Below the pieces are notes generated by a model. That model was not told the origin of the DNA, searched no databases, and saw only the letters and a list, made by a program, of their open reading frames with translations. Shown piece after piece: positions 22,101 through 37,100 of a stretch of DNA of 64,000 bases (position 1 is the stretch's first letter; every line of letters begins with the position of its first letter). Where the stretch lies: positions 1 through 64,000 of the forward strand of contig JAVYIG010009869.1 of assembly GCA_035222895.1 (NCBI GenBank). The letters are read 5' to 3'. Source of the stretch: Strongylocentrotus droebachiensis. Its lineage: Eukaryota > Echinodermata > Echinoidea > Camarodonta > Strongylocentrotidae. The position numbers and the translations under genes were made by a program.

Positions 22101-25100
22101 ATATCTTTTTTTGGTAAGAACTGGTCATTGCTAAACACAACCCATCAAGATCTGATCATTATCATATTTAATTATTTTATTCTTTAATAAGAATATAGTG
22201 GATTATAATTTATACATCTCATGATACAAATTGTTCAATCACGTTAAAAGGGTAATTTTACTCAAGTTTATTAGCCATGATTCTATATTGATTTGAAGAC
22301 CTATGAAAATGTGAACGCAATAATTCTCATTGACCATAATCGAAGCATATACCCAAGTCTCTAAAATAAGATTCATACTTCCAGTCCAAATTATTTATGA
22401 CACTTCTCATCTGACTAATCACAGCTTTCTGAAGTAAACAGAATGCTCATTTGGAAAATATGGGGAAAAAGGAAGATAAAGAACCAAGAGAAAATGTTGG
22501 TGAAACAAAATCTAACTGCATGGTGAAAAAAGCACCAGCTTCAGAAATACATGCTCCATCTAGCACCTCAGCCATGTCGATGTACCTACATGTATAGTAT
22601 ATGAAAAGATATCGCCACAATACTCATTGCATACTGCGTTATTGTGGTGTTATAAAAGTTCAATAACAAGAAAAAGCAACAGGAATTATGACCTACTGTT
22701 TGCTGACCAGTGCCGTGGTCAAGCGTTATGTCCAGATTTGACCGTCCAAACCTTGTGGTTTTGGGGTCACCATTGATTTCTTTCCGTGGCTTTCGAAGTA
22801 CTAGCGGTTTTCACAGAACTCGGTGTTGCTTAATGCCCTTGTATTCCTTTGTTTGTTTCTTTATGATTCATTAATTCATTCTAAATTTATCTTTTGCAAT
22901 GCCAGAAATGGAATTCATTTTCTCTGAAATATGAAATCACCCGAAAGATATGGATATTTGCAATTTCTAGCAGTTTTCACAAAAGTCGGCATTGCTTGCA
23001 ATCACAATTTCCCTGTATTCGTCTGTGTTCATTCTGTCTCATTATTGAGTCAATTTATACTTAATTTATCATCATAAAAGAGAATGGAATTCCCGAAAAA
23101 AAATGACATCATATTAAGGGGAAAGAGAAGAAGCCCTAGTCTTCTGGCTGATGTTTTATTTCTCATTTTGCGTACCTGGACATATAAGATTGTTCGCCTG
23201 GACAAAAAAAGTTAATGCATTTTATCGTTATTGTTTGAAATACGCATGTCATTCGATTTGGGTCCCGATATAGTTCATATCGGGACATTTCCCGAAGAAA
23301 GTATTCCACATTAAGTTTATTTCTATTTGGAACAACATAGAAAAGTAGTACATTACAGTTTAACAATACAAATTTAGAAATCGCATTTAACAGTTTAGAT
23401 ATGTCTGATTAACAACACACCGCCAATCGAATTATTAATCAGTGGAAACGGCTTATTTAATATATATTGACTTTAATAATTGAGGTCCACATTTTTTAAA
23501 CAACCTTTCTTGTAATGATTGTCATATAGGCAGCAGAAGAAAAACACATAACCGTCAAAAAGGCGGCAAGTGAATAAGAGGCGGATCTGGAGTATGCATG
23601 GAGATGTATAGGAATAGATCATTTTTCACCTGGCGAAAAACAAAATTGGCAAATTCTGGACTTTTGTCAGATGGACCGACAGCTGGTATTAATTAAGCGG
23701 GCCCTAAAGTCTGGCGTGAAGATGGGCATACTGGAGCAGACGAAGGTTGTTTTTTTCGGGGGGGGGGGATAATAAAAGAGAGAAATAAAAACAAAACAGA
23801 ATAACACATACACAAAAGGAAAACAAAAAGTATCAAGCGCTGACCACCAGTCTCTAGAGACCCATCACTACCATGGATGGAAAAATGTTTCCTTTCCCTT
23901 TTTTCTATATCTTACAAAATATCACGTAAATGGACAAGTGTATTTATTAAGCCATGCCAATCTCTCACCTTTTATTTTGTCCACCTTACCATTGTTTTTC
24001 TTACTCTAGCTGCTACCATCTCCTTTGCGTCATAAATATCTTTCCTCCCTTCGTATTCCCCATTTCATGATGTTCATTTTGTATATGATCCTCTTTTTTA
24101 ACTATATTTCATTGATGAATGAAGTAACTTTTTATTGGTTGCAATACCCCTCCCCCTCCATTCCTCTCCCTTAAGCCTCGATCACAAATGCCATTACGAA
24201 CTGCTACGAACGCCGTACGAACGATTTTCAGACCATGAAAATTCGGGAAGACCATGGGAAAACAGGGAGATTCGTACGATGCATCGTTCGTACGAACCTT
24301 TGTGACCGTAGCTTTACGTTTTTTTTAATGTAAAACCCTTTACCCACAGATACATAAATTCACTGTTCTCTCGATCTTGTCTAATAATAAAGATAATAAT
24401 AATGATAATGATAATAATGATAATAGTAATAATACTATATAATACTAATAATTATCATGGTGAAAATAATGATGATAATGATGATAATAATAATCATAAT
24501 GAGAATAATAATAACAATAACAATAATAGGAATAAGTAGAAGAAGCAGTTGAAAAGCAGAAGAACAAGAAGAACAACAACAACAACGACAACAAGATAAA
24601 GAATTAAGCAATTTGATATTTTTGACAGGGTCTAAAATATGAAATGATCACAAGTTTCTAAGTGAAATGATGGTCAGTGCAAAAGCGGAGTATAAAACAC
24701 AAATTAAACAATAGATTGAAAGTATTTCAGCGTTGCACATCCAAAGACGCCATGTATATCTTGTCGTCAATTAAAAAACAAAGAAGGTGTAGAGTCATGT
24801 ATACTTGAATGCCTCTTTAGTTAAAAGAAAACAACAACAAAATCATGATAAATTGGACATGGGTTTTAAAAGAACGATGTAAAAGGAAACGGAAAAACAA
24901 CATCAAACCTTGTTTAAAAAAGGGTATTTTAAGCTCTTCAATGTAAACCACTCCTGTAAGACTATTAGACTGAGCTTAGCAGTTTACTTTGGAGCGGTTT
25001 CAAAGAATGCGAAAATGTTTTTTCCGGATTTTTATAGAAAAGCAGTAATGTGATCTAAAATGAGAAACCTTTAAATGGTATAATCAATTTACGTGCTAAA

Positions 25101-28100
25101 TCGTTAAGATTAAAAGTTCTAAAAATATGCACGCCGAGAAGCGCCTTTTAAACACGAATGATTTTACATAATTAAACGCACACCGCAAATATTTCAATTG
25201 CTAAACATAGAGTATACCCCCCCCCCCCCCTTTATGAAAGTTATGTAGGTTTGTAGTCGCATGTGTAGTTGCACGATAAATTTTTAAGTAAATGTAATAT
25301 AGATTGGGAAATTCCGTCAAAAATACGACAGTTGAGTGGTTACGGTGAAGTCGCACTACTTTGATCTACAAAATTTAGATTTGTCACTTTTTCTTTTGGT
25401 TCCTTGCAAAAGCAACATCTTTACAATCCCTCATATTTTACTTATGAATGTTTGCACGGGGAATATAATTTCATGAATTTCAGGAAGGATAATCGCATTT
25501 TCAAGCTATTGAGAAATTTTATGAAAATCTAGATTTGTCTTTTTTGTAAATTGAAGATATCACCCCCGCAAAAAAAATGATTAATCAATTAAAACGGTTA
25601 ACAAGTATTCAGGTTTGTTTCTATTTTATATCTTAATTCTTCAGATAGGAGAACCTTTTATTTTAATTTATACAAAATATCATTGTTTTATTGATTGCTA
25701 AGAAATACTATTTTCTTGTAATGAGCAAGTTTGTGGCACAGAATGTTTCTAATACTGCTGTAACCATGCCATAATCTCCGAGATCAGAAAAGTCATTTCG
25801 GTTTGCCTGATGATTTTTTTTTCTTCCCTCAAACCTTGAAGGAAATAAAAAAGTAATATTTCTTATTCCTTAATGGAAAACGTGGCATTATTTCCTTTTT
25901 TGTGATCAGGCTCTCCGCCCCATCCACTGAAATTGTCCTTGTGATGCCCATGAAGAAATTGTTATATAACATGATCGTCATATTATATGCATCTGCTTAC
26001 CAAAACGTTCCATGTATCACCAGTTACCATGGATCAAAACAGAACAGAATGTTTAGAATATATTTCTTACAACCCGAATTAAGCCGATTGCAAGTTTCTG
26101 TCGTGGATGACTGCCTTCCAAAGAAAAACACTATTAAAACATTCATTTAGACATTTAGAAAGGGAAGAGACAGCGCTAGAAAGAGAGATAGATATATAGT
26201 AAGATAGGCCTAGATCTAGATATAGGAGAGAGACAGAGAGAGTGAGAGAGAGAGAGGGAGAAGGAGAGAGAGGGAGAGGGAGAGGAGGGGGAAGAGAGAG
26301 AGGGAGAATGAAGTGATAGCATCGACTGAAAAGGATGGTGGAGAGGTCTCGTGCAATTCAGGCAATTTTCTCAACAGAGAAAAAGCTCAAAATTATCCTT
26401 TTGAGATATGTACATCAAATCAAATCTTTAGATTCTTGGTTTTGGTATCTGGATTTTTCCCGTTCTCTTAGTTCTTTAACAAAAAAATCCTCATTTCTGC
26501 CTCATTGTCTTTTTATCCTTCGTTATAATTATAATGTAATGTACTGTACCTTTTAAGTTCTGAAAATGTTTGGAATTGAATAATCAGGTATGTAATTACC
26601 GCGGACACATTGTGTTTCAATGATATTTATTTATTTCCAATCTAAGAAGATTTTTCCGACAGAAACTCATTAGTCTTAAAATTACCCCCTGTCATGAAGC
26701 CACTTCCTCCAGACAGTTTCATGAATTGCATCTCGATGGCACTTAAGGGAGTTAAACAGATAAATCATTAGAAGCAGTACAAAACAAACACATCAAACAC
26801 ATTAATGATACTTCCGATTTATAGGAATGGGGTAATAGGAAGCCCTGATTTATTTATTTTCTCTTACCGTCTAAATTACATCAACTTTTTGGCACAGATT
26901 ACACGAAGCCTGCCAGAGAGTCCACTCCAAGGGTTTCAAAGTCAGGATTTGTTTTTCAGTTTCATGGGTTCTTGCAGATCAATGAACGCCCCAGATTTCA
27001 TCTCAAGTTTTAGGTAAATTCTAAATGGGTAGATGTGAGATTTGGAACAAGTAAACAAAAATGTGTTGGGTTATTAATATAGTGGTCTAGGAAGCAGGGA
27101 GTTGTTGAAGAAAAAGACAGGCAAGGCGAAAGAAAGTTAAACCATGGTTAAAGTAAGGATATAGAGATTGAAAGGCGGGAGAAGCGGACACCCTTATAAC
27201 GGAATCTCATCGGAGTGCTTAGAAAGTAACAACAGAAGCCCGCCATTGTCTCTGATTATCTACTTGAAGAAGACGCTCAAGATAGTCGGTTTAAAACCAG
27301 TCCCTTGAGCTTTGCTCTACCCCATCTCCTTTTCGGTGGGGGTACAAAAGAAGGCTTGGAGTCGGAGGGTCTGGTAGATACATTGTTTAAGGATTAAGAC
27401 CAGGACTGAGCTCCTTAACAGGGCTTCACGCCTCGGGCACCAATGCACCCACCGATTCCTCATCAATGCCCCTCATCCCAAATCTCACTCCCTCTATTTC
27501 ATTCCTTTCACCCCTCCCGCTCCAATCTGGGATAATTTATCCTTCCCAAACCTCGCTCAGTGAATAGCCGACATATACTGTATACAATTGACTTAAATGT
27601 CGATTCCGTTTCTTCTGCTCGCTAACGCTTCTCTTTTCATCTCGTCTTTGCCACCATTCACCTCCCCTTTTCTCTATTTCTGTTCTACAAAATAATTTGT
27701 TTTTGCACAATAGGCAGGGATTTGTTCGGAAGAATTAATATTTTCTCTGCTCCAATGATTATATCAGTGTTCCCTCTCTCTCTCTCTTTCTTTCTGTCTC
27801 CCAACATACTGTCGGCTGTGTGTAATGTTATTGCCTGGGGCTGTTTTTATGTTTGGTTTGTAGCCGTAAAATGAAGCAAACTCTTCGTAAACATGTCAAG
27901 CCGCTTCTGAATCGTTTGTGTATTTGTTAAGGAAAGACAATATAAGAGAATTCTCGCGCAAAAGTCCTTGTACAGGTAAAGGGGTGGATTGGAACTTAAC
28001 CAAATCTTTTCAATTTTCTGAAAGTGGATAGATTAACGGGAGAAAAAAATATACTATCATCAGGGCCCTTGATTAGCGTGAAAACACTCGTAACAAAAGC

Positions 28101-31100
28101 AGCTGTGGCGGGGATAAGATCGAGATTGAAATTTTTGTCCTCATTCAAAGACAAAAATTCCGAACATCATAGATCATTTTCGATGTCTGAATAATAATTG
28201 CATTCTCTATTATCACGTCTCGGTTGAATATATGAATTAAAAGAAAGCCTCTCTATTTATGAAATGTCACTGGGGAGTAATTATGTTATTATAAAAAATC
28301 CCGCTCGACATGCAAAGTGAAGAACAAATTTTCTCTCTCCCTGAAAAAAAGGTTGGATTAATCAATCAATTGCTGCTGTCAAACGCACAATTTCCAGGAA
28401 TATTAGACTTTGTCTGCCTTACGTATTAAAAGTGATTGAATATGAAAATATGGGATATTAATTCGAAATTAATGCGATTATAGCAGAAGGATAAATCGAA
28501 TGATATGAATATGTAAACCAGCATAAACTTCAATCTCTAGAAATTCGGACGAGTGTAATATATATGGTACACAGTTCTGCTTACATCGGTACATCCCTTA
28601 CCCATGCAATACTCATAGCTAGGCATGATCGGGGCGTCGCAGCATACTTGTCGAAAAGACTGTCGACTATATACATTTACTATAGTCCTAATGTACCCCA
28701 AGGACAAAAAATGTGTCCCTACTTGTAGGTTTTCTAAATTACAAATCAGGGTAAATTATGTCACAGTCTTCCAGAAAAGCGGAAAAGGGGAGTTGTAAGT
28801 CCTTCAATTAACATTAGTTTCTAACAGCAATCCTATAGATTTGTCAAAACGAAATTAAGGATGAAGATTGCTGTACTATCGGACGACAAAAGGCTTCATG
28901 TCTATTATTCCAGCACTAGTGGAATTATTCTCCTTGACCTTGGACCAACCTCCATCCTCAACCTAAACTTTAAAACTAACAACTCCCTCCTCTATAAAAA
29001 AAAAAAGTTGTGTAATAAATTTTTGACCAATCAAATCTTAGAGCAAATATCACCAAAGAGGATGTCTGTCACAAAAAGACGACAAAACAAAAGAGAACCA
29101 GCAAAGAAAAGAACTAGAAATGCGCGGACAGGAGATGGAGAACGGAAAAAAGGAGTTCGAGTTAGAAGGAAGAGAAGAATAATGAAAGAGAAAGTGATAT
29201 AGAAAAGTAATGGGAAAACAGAGAAAGAAACAAGAAATAAAGAGAAGGGAGAAAAGAGAACTGGTAGAAATAAAAGGAGAAAAATACAAAAAAAGATAAA
29301 AATCATACGATGTGAAATAAAGGAACTTTCTTCCCACGAGGTTGGATACATTCGAACGTTCCTTTCTTCCCTTCCTTGTCGCATCTGATTGGAAGTCATC
29401 CATGGGGAGGCTCACTTGGAAGTCACTTGTGTCGTGGGCGAACCTGTTGAAGTGCTGTGCTACGAGAGGCCAGCCGCCTTGATCTTTGATGTTCGGTCAC
29501 CCTTTCGGTTGGTTTTCCCGACGTAGAGTTGATGGCAACTGGTGCAATGGATCGTGAAGATACATACAGCCCTTGGTAGCAAATGAAGTTACCAATGACC
29601 TTCCACGTAGCATTGGGTCCCTGAATCATATCGGCATCGGAAATAACCTGACATGGGGGTGGGGGAGGGGGGCCTCTTGAAAGGTTTGGATCCTGTAAAT
29701 GGCACAGGAGACGGTAGTTTAGACGTCATTAGGAGCTGGCGAAGGGAGGGGTGTTTTAGATGGCGGCCATCAGAGGAGGCACATTGAAGATGTCCTTGGT
29801 TGCAGGGTTGTCTCAAGTAACAACTTAAAAATTGTATAGACGATCACTCGTAGGGTGGTAGCAATGGTGTCATGCTTGAAGAACGCTGGTTTTGAAAACA
29901 ATTGCCATTTCTGGCTTAAAGTCACGAAACTTCGTATATTTCGTATCATATTGCATTTTCCATCTATATAGGTAATACCTTTTAATGTATGTTATTTTTT
30001 CGGGATAGCTCATCGGTATATTTATATATCGTACCTGACGACTATCAACTCAATAAATAGAAATGAATGAAGGAAATATTGATATGAAACAATAATTCAT
30101 TCAATTCTAAAACGTGAGGTTAACCTTTTTTTCTTAATTGTCAGCTTTCGGGTGGTTTTTCTTTCATGGAGTGAAGATCAATGTTTAATTTTCTGCTCGT
30201 TTATTGTAACATATCAGTGACACTCCTGAGATGTTGGTGTTATCTTTGCAATTCTTTCTATCTGGAGAGGATATTATCAAAATGAAAGGTTGACCAACCT
30301 TCAGTGTCTACTGGGCATGATTGCATAGACCTTCAGATACAAATAACTTCTTTTCTAACGACCAATGCAACTGCCCTATAACATGATTTCTATTGAACAC
30401 ACAGTCAAAATGTTTCAGCTTTGAATCATCAAGATTGAGTCAATTAAAAATCAATCTCTCTATATTATGGGCGTAAATCGATCGCTCTAAAACAAGGAGG
30501 GGACGCATCGTTGTACTCCAGATTTCTCTGACAAGCAACAAATTAAATGAATAAATAACTAAGCAAATGAATAAATGAATAAATAAATAGATGAATGATT
30601 GAATTAATAAATAATTATAGAAATAAAATTAATGAATATAAAAATATATGAATAAATGAATGAATGAATACTTAAATAATACATAAATAAATAAATAAAT
30701 GAAATAAACAAATAGATGACAAAGTAAAGTACAGGTTCTCACAGTTTTGGGATGCCCGTACAACTAAAAGATTATCGTTATCTTTCCCAAGATTTCTTTC
30801 CATGCTAACGAGGGTTCAATGGCTTTATTTTCCAACATGTCGAATGCCAAGTTTGTAAAATTCCATGGTGATGATGCAAACAAAATCTTATTATATGGAC
30901 GATGAAGTTTTCAACTTTGCCTTTAATTTCATAATGATATATTTTTGAATTTTGTGTTCAAAATTATGCCAACGATCATCTGTTTAATGAAAATTGGTGT
31001 GATAAGCATACATAATTTAAGTCATTATCTCAATTTTTTTCTTTCAGTCATTTTCACATTTTTTATCATCTACATCTCGGTGAAATATAAAAATGATTTA

Positions 31101-34100
31101 TCTAGAGCAGATTACGTACACAAAAGTAAGACTTGAGACCGTTGTGTACAGACATCTGTATTATTAAAATTCCCTTTCATTATTGGTGATTTTCATCTTA
31201 ACTGTGTTTCTGACTTACGTACTATGACTGTAATGAATGAGGGGCCCGACAACTAGCCCCTTACACCTACAATGACATTAAAGATTCTAAATTATCAATA
31301 CTTATAAAACGAAATAATGAAAAAAAGAATGAAATATTTTGGTAAAGGCTGCATAATGTATAAACGAAATAAACTAGAAAATGTTAGGGCTGTTAAAATC
31401 ACCCGATCAGTTGAAGAAAAAGATAACATTACAATACTTTACAAAAGAATTACAAACTTTATCTTATTAACTTACTCCTCTTCGTTTTAGTGTATTTCTT
31501 TTTCTTTCTTTTTTCGTTTTTTCTGTATTTTATTTTATTGAACCCGTAAAAAGTATTTGTCAAATTGCTGTACGTCTCACTAAAGTAAACATTTTCTGTC
31601 CCTGTCATTTTTTCAAGTCTCCCAGGAACCTATTCTTTACAAGCTCTGCTTTTCTATAGGTTCCTGCACATTTCACAGTTTGTACTTTTTTGTCTGGGTT
31701 TCCTTTAAATGATATTAGTTGTCAAACAAATTTGATGATATTATGTAACTTTGTAGTCTGATTAATTTGTCAATTACTATAATCCTTTTTTTTAATTATG
31801 AAACAATATGTCTTTTATGTATATTTTGTTATCTGTATTAAATCTGCATGTGAAATGTGAAACCAATAAACTCAAACTCAAACTTTATTTTAAAGGATTT
31901 GTTTGTGAAAGAGCCATGATAATTATTAATTTAATGAACTTTGACCCATGATTCTCTAATAAACCTTTTGTCGTGAATACCTTTGATACATTGATAATAT
32001 CTACCGATTGTCTTGAAAATAATTTTAAAAATTGTTTGTTTGCTTGTAGTCCTCGTTTGAAGAAATTTATTAAAGTGAAATTGTTTGTTTTTTCCGAATA
32101 GAAACCTTCCACTTTATCCTGAGAGTGATTTCACGAGAGGACCTCAGACCAATCACATGACCACACTTCATTCACCTGTTATGTTACCAAGGAAACCGCT
32201 TAGTGATTATCCTCTGAGTGGGGTATCCAACATCCATCATCACTATCATCATCAACCTCCTCAACCAGTCGACAATCCAAGCCACCACGGAGCTGTTCTG
32301 CCCTATACAGGTATTCTTCACTTCATTCAATATAACATTGATTTTCTTGTATTTCTTTCTGTTATATCTGTCATATGTAATTGAGTAAAATATGTCACTC
32401 TAAGATAACTCTCGTATAATCAAATATCTTTTGTTTATCCAGATACCGTAATTTATATACAAACCTATTAACTGGGACCTACATAATTCAAGCTTTGATT
32501 TTCAGTAGATCCCCCCACTTTATTTAGCTTTTTGCAATAAATTTATCAGACTTATGATTGTATCTTTTGGTAAAACTATTACCATGTACATTATGTTTCT
32601 ATATTGTATGTTTAGCTATAATTATTACCATGTTCATTATGTTCAGTTATGTTATTTTCGATAAAGTGGAAATACCTAAACTTGAAACTTGAAACTTGAT
32701 ATCAACAAAAGAATGAAGTAATAGATTTTAAAATACATAACGACACAAGCAATTGTTTCAAGAGCATAACAGTTTTAAGACAAGGAAGAACACATAACCA
32801 TTCAAGTAGTTTGGCAAAAATTCGATTTCCCCTCTCTCTCTCAAAAAGAAGATAATATTACATCTCTACTTGGTAGGGGTGCCGGTGGATAGTATCTGAG
32901 AATCTGAATGAATCAGACAAAAGTACTATCAATAAGCATATATTCATGACATCATTAAAGTAAAACGAATGTATGTTATATTTGCAAATTTTTATTGTTC
33001 ATAATGTTTGAAAGAAATTAATTCTATTAAAGCCGAAACGGTAATGTCACTGTGAGCATGTTGATGTATATTGGCAGACGACTGTCCCAGTTGTTCCAAC
33101 ACACGAGATTACTAAAATGACAATTTCTCAAAATGTATGACTCAGAAGCCCTATGATAAAATGCTTTCCATGATACATTTGAGTATTACCGAAGAAAGAA
33201 GGCACTTAGTAAAAAACAGAAATTAAAGTTATTTTGTGTACACTGAACAAACGAGAGAGTCGCCGTGACTACCCAATGACCAAATCGCCAATTTGAATTT
33301 CGCACTTTCTTATCGGTCCAATTGATTCTCAAACTTTCGTCATTCTGTTTCTCATATTTATGCTTTGAATTAATACAATTTAAGTTATTTCATAGGTTGA
33401 ATTGCCCTTTAAACTTTCAATATATTGAATTCGAACAGATTTCGTACTCTGAGCTCCCCCCATGAAATCGTGCTGTACTTGTACTACAATAACAGGATTT
33501 TCGTTTTAACATTACGATTACACTTGTTTAGATTTTGAATCATTTATTGACCTTTTTTTCAAATAATAGTGCATAAAATAAACTACGTGACAAAATACAT
33601 TTATGATATGAATAATGTTTTACGTGAAAGCATGTTACACGTATCGTATCTACTAAGCGCGAAAATGAGCACATTGCACCAGGTGATAAATCAAAGTCAC
33701 AAATAACAATTGAGCATTTAAAGATTCTGGGGGTCACCGTTTTGCTTTCTACAGAATGGAAAAGAGAAAAAATACCGAGTAAACAGCAAACTTTAACGTC
33801 CATGCTGTTTATTCTGTTATGCCTACGATAAGTTTCTTTATGATCTATCTTTGGATTGGTAATTGTCCAAGTAATTACGATGCGCTTCAGCTATCGACCG
33901 TTTTGCATTTTGAAATCATTGGTAATTGAACAATGGAATAGTAATAGAAAAGCACAAAGTTAATAACCAGCCCCACAAGGTTGCAGATGATATACATGTA
34001 TATATTTATATGACAAATATTTCGCACACCATTTAATGGTTATTATATTATTCTCAGAGTTACCTTGACAGGACTAAACAAGATGAAAACATATTTTTGA

Positions 34101-37100
34101 AAATTGATATTATTCAATTTACATATCTGTGTTGTCATTATCAATCATCATAAAATATTATTCCTTTAGTTGCATTGGTAATTTTTGTATTTGTTCCACT
34201 CTGAGTAAGACTTTAATATCATAATTACATGGGTTACGTGATCATGCTGAATTTAACTTTGTGATATGGAACAGCGTCAATCTATTCATTGTTACTTCAT
34301 ATTATTCTAGAATCGCGGTCTAAGATATCCTACTATACATAATTCAACATTTCGCTTTACCTATATCAAACTTATAATGACGTCTAAAAAGTCATGAAAA
34401 GGGGGAGGGGGAATGTCGTGTTTTGTTTACTCTTACTTCATTAATCTTATCACGAGAACAAGCCGGGAATTGTACACTTTTAACACGCAATATCTGAAAT
34501 AATTTGTTCTTTGTATATCAGATACCATATCAGTTACTAGGCCTTTAGCAAGAACTGACATTTTGAAGAATAAAAAACATTGAGATGACAAAACTACATT
34601 TTAAATACAAAAAATCTCTTGGACGAAAATAGCTTATCCCGACAAAAGGCACGTTACAATGGTCAACCATCTTGAACAGCGCTCAAAATACACGGGGGCG
34701 GTGGGCGATTCGCCCCCGTGAGCTCCATAATCGCCCCCGTCAGGTTGCTCACGGGGGCGATTGCAAAATTAAAAATCGCCCCCGTGGAATTATAAAATTA
34801 AGATTATCTTTTCTGATATAACTTTAACACAATATTCGGAGTATTAATTTTCAAACCTTAAACTAATGAAACGGAACTTAGATGGCGCTTTCTCTACCAT
34901 CTCTACGAGTATTCCCGATACAAACAACGGAAGCTCGCGGTGCGGCCGTCAGCACAGTGGCTATACTGCGCTGGTAGTACCGGTGTGCACGCTGACGCCC
35001 AATATCTGCTGGAGCTGGAGATCGACAATCGCGCAAGGACTGAAACATGGAGAAGTTTTTCGTTGTGAAAGTTTGAATCCTCTGAAATCTGGTGATTCTT
35101 AAAACCAGCAAATAATGTAACCCGACCAGTAAATCAATATTGAGAAGAAGAAGAAGGCATAAGATGATGCAGGGGCGGATCTAGGCGGTTTAGGGGGTTT
35201 AACCCCCCCCCCCCCCTCCCCCTTGGGCTGCCAAGGAAAAATGTGATGTGCACAGAAAAATGCTATCATGTGTCCAGACCTACACAGTATTAGTAGATGT
35301 CAGTAGATGCCAGGAAAACATCACTAACGGGGGTTAAAAAAAAACACCCAAAAATCGCCTCGCCGCTTCGCGGCTCGTGGACGATGATCCGCATGTTAGT
35401 AGATGCCAGGAAAACACCACTCACGGGGGTTCAAAAAGCAACAACAAAAATCGCCTCGCCGCTATGCGGCTCGTGGACGATGCTCCACATTGTATTTGGG
35501 GTACCCCCCCCCCCACCCTTAGCAAAAAGCTTGATCCGCCCCTGTGTTTTGGAAGGATATGGTAAAGACTAACAGTAAAGAAAGAATGTAAATAAGGTTG
35601 CTCCGAATAATGAGGAGGAAATTATGTGCAGAACGGGAAGAAATGGAGAAAATGTCCTCACCGGGATAAAAGTCCATAACAGCTATGTAACAAGTAAATT
35701 TCTAAGAGGAAAAATACCGACTTAGATAAATGATAATGATAAAATACCAAAAAGTTTCACGGGTACCAATTCAATGGAAATTTGTTTTAAAATAAGAGCC
35801 CCCGTCAGCATTAAAAGCGCTCCCGTGAGAAGGCTCACGGGGGCTCTTTTTTTTTTGGAAGAGCCCCCGTGGGCAAAAAATTAATTTGAGCCCTGATCTT
35901 GAACATAAAATAATGAGACAGTATTTAGCAAGATAAATATTCTGGATGACGCTAGAGGTGGGGAACAGATCAAATGGTGGGGTGAAACAATAAAATTCAA
36001 ATATCCGTATATTTTGGTTGAAAATTTCTTAGATTGTGTAACGTTTTTATCCTTTTTTAATAATCGCCTTGATATGTAGGCGAGTTTAATCCCAAAGACG
36101 CGATTTTGAGGTGATGAAGATCAAGATGCATTTACTTTAACCATATCCTGTCTTTGGTAAATTAAAGGAACAAGCAAAGGATTGCTACAGTCGACTTTAG
36201 TCACACGTGTAGTGTATAATAATATAATATATACTCTAAAGTGTGTGGCATTCTACAATTTCTATCCACGGTGATTAAAGATTTGAAAAGCCATTATTAT
36301 TATCTCTATCATTATTGCTTTTTCTTTAGTTCCATACCCAACTTTTTTTCAAGTATTATTTGGGCTTTTAAATTTTCAAGCATATTCTTGCTGTTTTAAA
36401 CTCAGATTTATTGCGTGAAGGCTATGGTGTTCAAGGCTCCGATCAACAAGGCTATGGTGGCTCATGGCAGAAGTCTCCCACTTTGGTAAGTCTCATGAAA
36501 TCGTTTTTATTGTTTATTACCACCTCTATTAATCCTCGCATTAAGCATGTATTTCTTTCTCGAATGGATGGAGCAAAATGATTTATTTTCTGGTTCTGTT
36601 TCAATAGAAATGCCCTCCTTTCATTATCCGATTTTAGAATTCTGATGGCAAAACTATCCGTGATCTATAGAAATAATGAAACTTCAAAATTGACTTTACA
36701 AATTATGTATGACTTATTCGTTTTCAAAACGCTTGAAATATGGTTAGTTTACTTAAATAGTGGTGCCTTGATTGTTTTATAAATACAGTTTTAGAAATGT
36801 ATCGGGAAAATACCATACCTGTTCCTGTAAATATATATTTTTGTAATACTTATTTCCGTATCACTTATGACTTGTGTATGTGTCTACCAAAGCCCCCCCC
36901 CCCAATATTAATTACAACCTTAAACGGAGAATTGTAACTCCTCAACTTGGTTAATTGTCTATGACTATAGTGTGGATTGTATTCACTATGCGATTTCAAT
37001 ATGATGACATTGTACACCAATTATTCATTTGATACAGCAAAAATATCAAGGATAAAATGTTCCATGAAAATAAAAACGAACAATATCTAATAAATATCTC

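Larger units (their letters stand above)
16185..32101. other. glass intron 1 (15.9 kb)
   Basis: It contains (GAT/AAT)n tracts, a 161-bp hAT MITE, an 897-bp CACTG element, a TIR element at 24170, a Penelope-like relic at 29400-29820, AATA/AATG repeats at 30540-30715 and a LINE tail at 31866. Long first introns of transcription-factor genes often hold enhancers. Stretches 16185-17760, 21900-24160 and 25200-29380 look free of mobile elements apart from GA/CT tracts, and I see no exon in them. Confidence 0.7.

Noticed and set aside
25902-26150. 82-codon plus-strand frame in glass intron 1
   Set aside because: No domain, no splice context, typical chance length for this DNA.
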